From UMGS973 sp045599945 (GTDB lineage: Bacteria > Bacillota > Clostridia > Peptostreptococcales > Anaerovoracaceae): a stretch of DNA of 10,642 bases. The notes beneath the pieces are model-generated. The model saw nothing but the letters and a program-made list of their open reading frames with translations. It had not been told where the DNA came from and did no database searches. Positions within the stretch are counted from its first letter, which is position 1, and each line of letters begins with the position of its first letter. Position numbers and translations under genes: made by a program. Below, piece by piece: positions 5,616 to 10,642 of the stretch. Location: contig JAZRWY010000023.1 of assembly GCA_045599945.1 (NCBI GenBank), positions 1 through 10,642 of the forward strand, given 5' to 3'.

Positions 5616-6489
5616 ATTCTTTAGGCTTCAGCCTGGAAAAATCTATTTCCATGATTACCAGTGCAATGACCATCATTACGGCACCGGCATATGCTCTTGG
5701 CCGCAGGATTTCATGGGCAATGAAAAAAGCTGCCACAGCAGAGAAAACAGGCTCCAGAGTAAAGATGATGCCCACCCTGGATGCTGAAGTATACTGCTGT
5801 GCAACAGTCTGCGCAATGAATGCAAGACCTGTACAGAATACGGCAAGAAACAGCGTGCTTCCCCATACGACAGGTGTCTGCAGAAGAGACGGCTCCTCAA
5901 AAACAAAAGCCAGAATCAGGTTGAAGATTCCTGTAAATCCAAGTTCATATACGCCAAGCTGCAGAACATCCACATCCTTTAACGTCACTGCAGATTCCGT
6001 CATGAGAAGATCTGCTGCGTAGAAGAGACCGCATCCAAGACACAATATGTCTCCCAGTGCAGGTCTGAATTCCTCATTCAAAGACATCAGTGCAGCTCCC
6101 ACAGTGCACAGCAGCACGACAGATGCAAACTTCTTCCCCGGTCTCTGCCCTTTGAACAGATAGCCGAAAACAGGTGTGAATACACAGGAAAGCGCACATA
6201 AGAATCCGGCATTGGAAAGACTGGTATACATCACGCCAAATGTGGCTCCTGCATACACAAGGACGAGAGTCAGCCCAATCAGCATGCTGTATTTGATTGT
6301 CAGCTGATTAACATTCCTCATTCTAGGGAACAGCAGCACAAAGGCAATGAAAAATGCTCCCAGAAATCTGACAGCATTCAGCGTAAACGCTCCAAAACCT
6401 GCAAGCGCCACATCCATCAGAACATATGAAATCCCCCAGCAGAGTGCTACAATAATCAGGATCAGTTCTGCTTTAAATCTTTTACTCAT
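5614..6489 (-). CDS. EamA/DMT-superfamily membrane transporter
   Basis: This 291-aa inner-membrane protein has about ten predicted helices in two EamA repeats. The first begins at ALCWGISYVLMDVAL, and the second has the typical ...GIIFTLEPVFSAVAAFFIAHE...GAVMMVIALVIME ending. The family (RhaT/YdcZ/RarD relatives) mostly exports small metabolites or amino acids; the substrate cannot be told from sequence. The start is placed at 6489 (MSKRFKAEL) because AGGAG lies 4 nt upstream and overlaps the holA stop; a longer reading from 6528 would lie within holA. The gene begins 7 nt after holA, so translation is probably coupled. It is the last gene of the pnuC operon. Confidence 0.9.
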   Translation of the reverse strand: MSKRFKAELILIIVALCWGISYVLMDVALAGFGAFTLNAVRFLGAFFIAFVLLFPRMRNVNQLTIKYSMLIGLTLVLVYAGATFGVMYTSLSNAGFLCALSCVFTPVFGYLFKGQRPGKKFASVVLLCTVGAALMSLNEEFRPALGDILCLGCGLFYAADLLMTESAVTLKDVDVLQLGVYELGFTGIFNLILAFVFEEPSLLQTPVVWGSTLFLAVFCTGLAFIAQTVAQQYTSASRVGIIFTLEPVFSAVAAFFIAHEILRPRAYAGAVMMVIALVIMEIDFSRLKPKE

Positions 6490-6496
6490 CTTTCTC

Positions 6497-7507
6497 CTAC
6501 ATCGATGCCATGAACATTTCCAGCGCAAGCCTTTCAGTCAGATTTCCGTTCTTGATATCTGATTCCATTTCATATGCACGCAACAAAATCTTTTTTAGTC
6601 GCGCTTCGTCATATCTGTCAACAATCGGAATTACTTTCTTTACTCTATATTCATGTGCATTCAGAATTTCTGGAAGTTCGTTCCGGTTGATTCCCTTTGC
6701 TTTCAGCTGTTTGATGGAAAGCATCAGTTCAAACTGACCTGCCAGAAGTCCAATGATGCTGAATATGGATGTTCCGCCATTGATCAGATCATCCATTTTC
6801 CTGAAAGCTTCATCCTTCCTGCCGCGGCTTACTGCCTCGATAAGGGCAAATATGTATCTCTCAGCCGACTGCTCCATAAGTTCTTCCACTTCCTCTTTGG
6901 AAATGACATCCGTTTCGGCATATGCAGCAAGCTTTGACAGGTCATTGACCAGATGATAAATGGTATAGTCGCTCTCCTTATTGAAATATCCGCTCATGGA
7001 TACAAAAGCCTTTAATGCCTGGGGTGTCATGTCCATTCCTTCGGCTTTAAGCCTCTTGCCAATGAAACCTTTGAGCGTCCTCTCATCGAGAATTCCAAAC
7101 TCATATACAGAACCGACCTTCCCTGCTTCGTTAAAAACTTTTTTTGCTTTTCCTTCCGCTTCAAATGAAAGAATCAGCATCGTCTCATCCGGGACATCCT
7201 TAAGGTATTCTGCCAGCATATCTTCATCGAAACGGATCTTTTCTTTTCCGAACTTAACAAGAACCACTCTCTTTTCAGACAGCATGGCTATGGTTTCACA
7301 TGCGGCAATAATATCCTCCGCCTCTGCATCTGATGCATCAAAAACAGAACAGTCCATCTCTTTTGTAACCGGATTGACGAACTTTTCTATCAGCATCCTG
7401 CATGCCCAGTCTACAAGATACTGCTCTTTTCCATGGAGCAGCACAACCGGCTTCAGTCTGTTTTCTCTTACATCCTTTCCAATTGTCTTAAATGCATGTT
7501 CAGCCAT
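6497..7507 (-). CDS. holA: DNA polymerase III delta subunit (clamp loader)
   Basis: HolA is the clamp-loader subunit that opens the beta sliding clamp during loading onto DNA. The protein has 336 residues, within the usual 330-345. The N-terminal AAA+-like domain is recognisable from PVVLLHGKEQYLVDWA (20-35), which in delta lacks a working P-loop. A middle lid domain and a C-terminal collar domain follow (...FSIIGLLAGQFELMLSIKQL... and RAYEMESDIKNG...). The start is placed at 7507 (MAEHAFKT) from AAGGAAG about 8 nt upstream within pnuC. The ATG is 2 nt past the pnuC stop, so coupling is likely. holA is often beside comEC or rpsT in Bacillota; here it sits between two transporters. Confidence 0.9.
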   Translation of the reverse strand: MAEHAFKTIGKDVRENRLKPVVLLHGKEQYLVDWACRMLIEKFVNPVTKEMDCSVFDASDAEAEDIIAACETIAMLSEKRVVLVKFGKEKIRFDEDMLAEYLKDVPDETMLILSFEAEGKAKKVFNEAGKVGSVYEFGILDERTLKGFIGKRLKAEGMDMTPQALKAFVSMSGYFNKESDYTIYHLVNDLSKLAAYAETDVISKEEVEELMEQSAERYIFALIEAVSRGRKDEAFRKMDDLINGGTSIFSIIGLLAGQFELMLSIKQLKAKGINRNELPEILNAHEYRVKKVIPIVDRYDEARLKKILLRAYEMESDIKNGNLTERLALEMFMASM

Positions 7508-7509
7508 TC

Positions 7510-8277
7510 TTAATCTTCCTTTTTCTGATGCTTTCTGATATATTTTGTCCACTTGATATATCCATATGTGGTATTGGTCAGATAACCTGCCTTCAGTACA
7601 AGCAGCACCCACTGGCCGGATATGATGTTTATGATGGTTTCAAATATTGTACTGATATACCATGCAATCCACTGCTCTCTGTATCTTAAGAGGATGAATA
7701 TGCCGTTGCATACGCCAACAGCGCTTACACAGGCATCCAGATAGCAGACTAACGTCTCCATGGTAGGGTTATCCGACAGGAGCCCTTCTATCTCCATCCT
7801 CGTCATGATATATCCAACAACAACGGTCCATGCTATGATGCCTGCAATTACAAGCACCTCCTGAAGACCTGTGAGTTTTCTTACTTCCGTAAGTTCCTTT
7901 TCTTCCTGATCGCCGTGTCTGTTCCATGCAATGAAACTGATGATATCTATCGGTATCCAGAAGAAGATTGTAGTCGCCATGGTAGCAAACCTGTAGGCCA
8001 GCGTTACGTATATGCTGATTTCCGACAATTCCACAAGAAGCGAAACCATGAAATTCCACTTGCTCTGCTTTGAAATCAGAAGTTCGCATGTTACATTTGT
8101 AAATATGTTAATCAGATAAAGGGTCATAACCAGGTTCCCATTAATTCCCATGACATCCTCTTCAGGAAAGAGAAATGCTATGATGAATGAAAGAATTACG
8201 ATGGAAAACCACCAGCACTTTTCATAAGTTGTAAAATATCGCCACAGTCTGACATACCATTTCGCTTTAACGTTCAT
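7510..8277 (-). CDS. pnuC: Nicotinamide riboside/mononucleotide transporter PnuC
   Basis: PnuC facilitates uptake of an NAD precursor, usually nicotinamide riboside, that is trapped inside by phosphorylation. The 255-aa protein has about seven membrane helices. Family marks are the YLDACVSAVG helix with Asp181, then RYREQWIAWYI (198-208) and the end motif NTTYGYIKW (235-243). An N-terminal extension of about 45 residues precedes the core. The Shine-Dalgarno is mediocre: GAAAGGG, 10 nt before the ATG. It is the first gene of an operon with holA and eamA. Its promoter carries an inverted repeat that could be an NAD-responsive operator. A related vitamin transporter (PnuT/PnuX type) cannot be excluded by eye. 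Confidence 0.88.
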   Translation of the reverse strand: MNVKAKWYVRLWRYFTTYEKCWWFSIVILSFIIAFLFPEEDVMGINGNLVMTLYLINIFTNVTCELLISKQSKWNFMVSLLVELSEISIYVTLAYRFATMATTIFFWIPIDIISFIAWNRHGDQEEKELTEVRKLTGLQEVLVIAGIIAWTVVVGYIMTRMEIEGLLSDNPTMETLVCYLDACVSAVGVCNGIFILLRYREQWIAWYISTIFETIINIISGQWVLLVLKAGYLTNTTYGYIKWTKYIRKHQKKED

Positions 8278-8306
8278 AATCTCTATACCCTTTCCATTAC
8301 CATATT

Positions 8307-8335
8307 ATTCTACTATATCTCCGGATAATAGTAAA
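8307..8335 (-). promoter_or_regulatory. Promoter of the pnuC-holA-eamA operon
   Basis: The -35 is TTTACT (4/6, plus-strand 8330-8335), the spacer is 17 bp and the -10 is TAGAAT (5/6, 8307-8312). The start is expected near 8300, giving a leader of about 22 nt; that is too short for a riboswitch, so any control should act at the promoter. Confidence 0.7.
8311..8333. promoter_or_regulatory. Inverted repeat between -35 and -10 of pnuC (possible operator)
   Basis: TACTAT, 11 nt, ATAGTA: a perfect 6-bp dyad that fills the spacer and touches both promoter boxes. This position fits a repressor site. The repressor is unknown; NAD-linked control is a guess from the gene function. A TCCGGA palindrome sits near its centre. 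Confidence 0.4.
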
Positions 8336-8351
8336 CATATATGGATTGCAA

Positions 8352-8379
8352 TAAAAAAACGCCCATTCCGGACGCTTTT
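8352..8379 (-). terminator. Terminator of the Rpn-family gene
   Basis: Arms at 8355-8364 and 8370-8379 pair over 10 positions (two G-U wobbles) around a 5-nt loop. The minus strand continues as a run of seven T residues and ATT. It begins 2 nt past the stop codon of the Rpn gene. Confidence 0.88.
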
Positions 8380-8381
8380 AT

Positions 8382-8846
8382 CTAAGCAATGATTTTCTTG
8401 ATGCTATCTACTGGTTTTCCAACAATTTCAGATATGCTCTCTATCGGAAAGCCTCTCTTTGCCATTTCGCGTATGATTTTTGTTTCATATTCAATACTGT
8501 CATTTTCTGCCTGGTACAGTTTCCCCTGCGCCTGTTTCAACTCTTCCTGTGTCTGCTCCAGTTTTCCCTGTGTCTGCTCCAGTTCTCCCTGTGTCTGCTC
8601 CAGTTCTCCCTGTGTCTGCTCCAGTTCTCCCTGTGTCTGTTCCAGTTCTCCCTGTGTCTGTTCCAGTTCTCCCTGTGTCTGTTCCAGTTCTCCCTGTGTC
8701 TGTTCCAGTTCTCCCTGTGTCTGCTCCAGTTCTCCCTGTGCCTGCTCCAGTTCTCCCTGTGCCTGCTCCAGTTCTCCCTGTGCCTGCTCCAGTATCTCTT
8801 TCACGCGAAATCTCACTTCCAGTTCCATTTCATCTTCCCATGTCAT
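8382..8846 (-). CDS. Candidate intragenic small Rpn protein (RpnS-like antitoxin)
   Basis: Seen: an in-frame ATG (codon 205 of the full gene, MTWEDEMELEV...) is preceded by AGGAGG with 8-nt spacing. Translation from it would give a 154-aa protein made of a short helix, all the heptad repeats and the C-terminal tail, without the nuclease core. Known: in E. coli, rpn genes also produce a small C-terminal protein from an internal start, and it blocks the full-length nuclease. Inferred: this gene uses the same arrangement. The Shine-Dalgarno also encodes an Asp-Glu-Glu-Glu stretch (GAT GAG GAG GAA), so chance from codon use is possible; Glu-rich segments often create such sequences. Confidence 0.45.
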   Translation of the reverse strand: MTWEDEMELEVRFRVKEILEQAQGELEQAQGELEQAQGELEQTQGELEQTQGELEQTQGELEQTQGELEQTQGELEQTQGELEQTQGELEQTQGKLEQTQEELKQAQGKLYQAENDSIEYETKIIREMAKRGFPIESISEIVGKPVDSIKKIIA

Positions 8847-9458
8847 AATGGCTTCCTCCTCATCAAGATTCACCCGGACAACTTCCTTATGAATATCTGA
8901 AACAAGTGAATTATCTTCCGAATATGTACCATTTCTGAAATATGCATATAACTCCTTCAGATCATCTTTCAGTTCTGCTCCCTCATATTTCAGGTTCAAT
9001 ATCATTGTACACGTCCCATCTCCAAGATTCAAGTCCGGATATTCTTCACAGTTCATTCGAAAAGTATACCTTGGATGATTCATGTTAAAGTAATCAAACA
9101 TGCAAAGAAAGATTACAGTTGTCGGCATGAGTTTATCATATGTTACTTTCTTTTCAAGCTGTGTCCATGCCATCTGTACATGGTAAAACTTTGACCTGTT
9201 CGGCGTATGATATTCCTTTCTGTTTTCATTCTGCATCTCCATCTCCAGCCGTTGCCGCTGTGTATGGATATATACATCAAATCTTGTATCCTTATGGTTC
9301 ACTCGAATCACATTTTTCTCTACAACGATATTCTCTTCTGTTAGATTTTCAATGTCCGGATAATCGCCCTCCGTCAGAATCAGCTTCAAAAACCTGCTGC
9401 AGATGGATGGATTCTCCATCACTCGCGGAAAAACAACGGAATGTGTAATTGGCTGCAT
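8382..9458 (-). CDS. Rpn family nuclease (PDDEXK_2), with heptad-repeat region
   Basis: This is a 358-aa protein of the Rpn / PDDEXK_2 'recombination-promoting nuclease/putative transposase' family. The nuclease core is in about residues 1-195. Predicted catalytic residues are Asp61 (RFDVYI) and the Glu74-Met-Gln76 motif (LEMEMQNE), the D...ExQ variant seen in this family. A tandem heptad region (L-E-Q-T/A-Q-G-E) follows at about 223-306. The C-terminal end (MAKRGFPIESISEIVGKPVDSIKKI) looks like the small HTH-like tail common in Firmicute members. E. coli Rpn proteins are DNA endonucleases linked to phage restriction and recombination. GGAGG precedes the ATG, and a TGATATAAT promoter and a terminator make it monocistronic. 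The Gln- and Gly-rich repeats are the odd part. Despite frequent labels it is not an IS transposase. Confidence 0.9.
   Translation of the reverse strand: MQPITHSVVFPRVMENPSICSRFLKLILTEGDYPDIENLTEENIVVEKNVIRVNHKDTRFDVYIHTQRQRLEMEMQNENRKEYHTPNRSKFYHVQMAWTQLEKKVTYDKLMPTTVIFLCMFDYFNMNHPRYTFRMNCEEYPDLNLGDGTCTMILNLKYEGAELKDDLKELYAYFRNGTYSEDNSLVSDIHKEVVRVNLDEEEAIMTWEDEMELEVRFRVKEILEQAQGELEQAQGELEQAQGELEQTQGELEQTQGELEQTQGELEQTQGELEQTQGELEQTQGELEQTQGELEQTQGKLEQTQEELKQAQGKLYQAENDSIEYETKIIREMAKRGFPIESISEIVGKPVDSIKKIIA
8539..8790 (-). repeat. Tandem 21-bp coding repeat, 12 units
   Basis: Ten near-identical 21-bp units run from 8581 to 8790; two more diverged units occupy 8539-8580. Each encodes a heptad L-E-Q-(T/A)-Q-G-E. 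Within the ten, only two positions vary: ACA/GCA (Thr/Ala) and GAG/GAA (Glu). They vary in blocks: reading plus-strand, two Thr/GAG, four Thr/GAA, one Thr/GAG, three Ala/GAG. Such blocks point to recent duplication by slippage or recombination. The unit is a multiple of three, so copy-number changes keep the frame. Confidence 0.95.
8855..8860 (-). promoter_or_regulatory. Internal Shine-Dalgarno inside the Rpn gene
   Basis: AGGAGG on the minus strand, 8 nt before the in-frame ATG at 8844-8846. It is as strong as the gene's own site (GGAGG at 9463-9467) and is the basis for calling the nested small protein. Confidence 0.5.
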
Positions 9459-9486
9459 ATAACCTCCCCCTTTCTGAGCCAGTTAT

Positions 9487-9495
9487 ATTATATCA
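9487..9495 (-). promoter_or_regulatory. Extended -10 promoter of the Rpn gene
   Basis: TGATATAAT: a perfect TATAAT (9487-9492) with the TG of an extended -10 at 9494-9495. No good -35 is found at 16-18 bp (best is TTTTAA), which is typical of extended -10 promoters. The leader is about 22 nt and contains GGGGGAGG. Confidence 0.7.
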
Positions 9496-9546
9496 CAGAC
9501 AATTTACAATTAAAAGCAATTTTCCCATTATTTTACATTTTCCTAT

Positions 9547-9576
9547 AAAAGGCAGGCACCTGCTCCTGCAGATGCC
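9547..9576 (-). terminator. Terminator of the gltD-like gene
   Basis: Stem arms 9555-9563 (GGCACCTGC) and 9568-9576 (GCAGATGCC) pair over 9 bases with one wobble and a 4-nt loop. On the minus strand TGCC then TTTTAT follows, a short and slightly displaced U-tract. It starts about 20 nt past the stop codon. Confidence 0.65.
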
Positions 9577-9595
9577 CGTATTGCAGCAATATCTG

Positions 9596-10642
9596 TTATT
9601 TATTTCTGAAATATTCGTCAATGCTTTCTGCTGCAGTCTTGCCGGCTCCCATTGCAAGGATTACTGTTGCAGCTCCTGTTACTGCATCACCGCCGGCATA
9701 GATGCCAGGCCTGTTGGTTGCAGCCCCGTCATCCGTATAGATTCCGCCTCTGTCATTGGCTTCGAGATTTTCGGTAGTATCGAGAATCAGCTTGTTGAGT
9801 TTGGTACCGATTGCCATGATGACACAGTCAACATCGAGAACGAAGTTTGAACCTTCCACCTCGATTGGTCTTCTTCTTCCTGATGCATCCGGTTCACCAA
9901 GCTTCATCTGAATGCATTCGATTCCTGTTACTCTTCCTTCTTCATCTCCGATTACCTTTACAGGATTGTTCAGAAGTCTGAATTCAACACCTTCCTCTAT
10001 TGCATGCTCCACTTCTTCCTTACGTGCAGGAAGCTCTGTCATGGAACGGCGGTATACAATGTATACATTTTCAGCGCCCATTCTGAGAGCGGATCTTGCA
10101 GCATCCATTGCAACGTTTCCGCCGCCTACTACTGCTACATTCTTCGCATGCTGAATCGGTGTATCATACTCATCAAGATAAGCCTTCATGAGATTGATTC
10201 TAGTAAGATATTCATTGGCTGAACATACGCCAAGAAGGTTTTCTCCCGGGATTCCCATGAATGAAGGAAGTCCAGCGCCGGTTCCTACAAATACAGCCTC
10301 ATAGCCATCGGCAAGAAGTTCATCTACATTCATGGAACGTCCGATGATGGCATTCTTTACAATTTCTACGCCCTTATCTTCAAGTTTCTGCACTTCTTCG
10401 GCTACAATCGCCTTCGGAAGTCTGAATTCAGGGATGCCGTAGGCAAGTACTCCGCCTGCTTTGTGAAGACCTTCAAATACTGTTACATCATATCCAAGTC
10501 CAATCAGGTCTCCTGCACAGGTAAGTCCCGCAGGGCCTGCGCCTAAGATTGCAACCTTGTGGCCGTTCTTTTCCACTTCGTTTTTCTTTTCTGCACCATG
10601 CTCTGCATGCCAGTCAGCAACAAATCGTTCCAGTCTTCCGAT
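9596..10642 (-). CDS. gltD: NADPH-dependent glutamate synthase small-subunit-like flavoprotein (GltD/NfnB), partial
   Basis: The C-terminal 348 residues of an FAD and NAD(P)H-binding oxidoreductase are visible; the N-terminal 4Fe-4S domain lies beyond the right edge. The frame stays open to the edge (IGRLERFVADW..., a family-typical linker), so the GTG at 10576 is not the start. The FAD Rossmann motif GAGPAGL is at visible residues 34-40. The NADPH-binding GGGNVAMDAARSALRMG (about 173-189) is followed by YRRSMTELPARKEE. The closing FAD motif is GGDAVTGAATVILAMGAGK. In GOGAT the subunit passes NADPH electrons to GltB. In many anaerobes the same protein is NfnB, paired with NfnA in electron-bifurcating NADH-dependent ferredoxin:NADP oxidoreductase, or a homotetrameric form. 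The partner gene, outside the window, would decide. Confidence 0.9.
   Translation of the reverse strand: MGRLERFVADWHAEHGAEKKNEVEKNGHKVAILGAGPAGLTCAGDLIGLGYDVTVFEGLHKAGGVLAYGIPEFRLPKAIVAEEVQKLEDKGVEIVKNAIIGRSMNVDELLADGYEAVFVGTGAGLPSFMGIPGENLLGVCSANEYLTRINLMKAYLDEYDTPIQHAKNVAVVGGGNVAMDAARSALRMGAENVYIVYRRSMTELPARKEEVEHAIEEGVEFRLLNNPVKVIGDEEGRVTGIECIQMKLGEPDASGRRRPIEVEGSNFVLDVDCVIMAIGTKLNKLILDTTENLEANDRGGIYTDDGAATNRPGIYAGGDAVTGAATVILAMGAGKTAAESIDEYFRNK

Noticed and set aside
6490..6528. Longer EamA start at 6528
   Set aside because: The 13 extra residues are Cys/Arg/Trp-rich, lie inside holA, and AGGAG is placed for the ATG at 6489.
7508..7612. Longer HolA start at 7612
   Set aside because: The extra 35 residues lie inside pnuC and have no family similarity; AAGGAAG supports the ATG at 7507.
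8539..8790. CRISPR array
   Set aside because: The 21-bp units are contiguous with no spacers and are in frame with a coding sequence.
8389..8892. Long plus-strand reading frames rich in Ser-Pro-Cys-Val-Cys or Val-Ser-Ala-Pro repeats
   Set aside because: They are the antisense of the 21-bp heptad repeat in the Rpn gene. They lack a credible start site and the minus-strand frame has clear nuclease motifs.
8382..9458. Insertion sequence transposase
   Set aside because: The family is often labelled 'putative transposase', but there are no terminal inverted repeats or target duplications around the gene. It has its own promoter and terminator.

Overview
The window is AT-rich bacterial DNA that most resembles a low-GC Bacillota (Firmicutes) chromosome. 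The evidence is strong GGAGG ribosome binding sites, sigma-A type promoters, a CIRCE/HrcA operator at an hsp20 gene, U-tract terminators, and TypA, HolA and PnuC proteins of Gram-positive type. The family cannot be fixed from sequence alone; an Erysipelotrichia- or Clostridia-like gut or oral anaerobe is a guess. Coding is dense and almost all on the minus strand. No gene-free stretch exceeds 300 bases; the longest is the 223-nt dual promoter region at 4734-4956.

Layout, left to right. (1) 1-80 holds two small palindromes that look like the end of an IS200/IS605-type element, but no transposase is inside the window. (2) 134-1069 (-) is an unrecognised 311-aa protein with a C-terminal helix-turn-helix-like segment and its own near-consensus promoter. 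(3) 1195-4184 (-) is an operon of typA/bipA, a small MscS-type mechanosensitive channel and an 87-aa two-helix membrane protein, driven by an extended -10 promoter at about 4222-4250. (4) 4332-4733 (-) is a small heat-shock protein whose promoter carries a CIRCE element. (5) 4957-5589 (+) is a chloramphenicol-acetyltransferase-like protein, the only plus-strand gene, whose promoter contains three TTCACA repeats spaced 11 bp apart. (6) 5614-8277 (-) is a tightly coupled operon of pnuC, holA and an EamA-type exporter. (7) 8382-9458 (-) is an Rpn/PDDEXK_2-family nuclease with 12 tandem 21-bp repeats in its coding sequence and a strong internal Shine-Dalgarno plus ATG. (8) 9596-10642 (-) is the C-terminal part of a GltD/NfnB-type flavoprotein that runs off the right edge.

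Most of the window is core housekeeping: translation stress (TypA), osmotic protection (MscS), protein folding (Hsp20), NAD precursor uptake (PnuC), replication (HolA) and nitrogen or redox metabolism (GltD/NfnB). The most interesting locus is the Rpn gene. It has the architecture expected of a nuclease toxin with an antitoxin translated from inside the same gene, and the expandable repeat array would lie in both products. Regulatory signals worth a check are the CIRCE element, the 11-bp-phased TTCACA array, and an inverted repeat between the -35 and -10 of pnuC.
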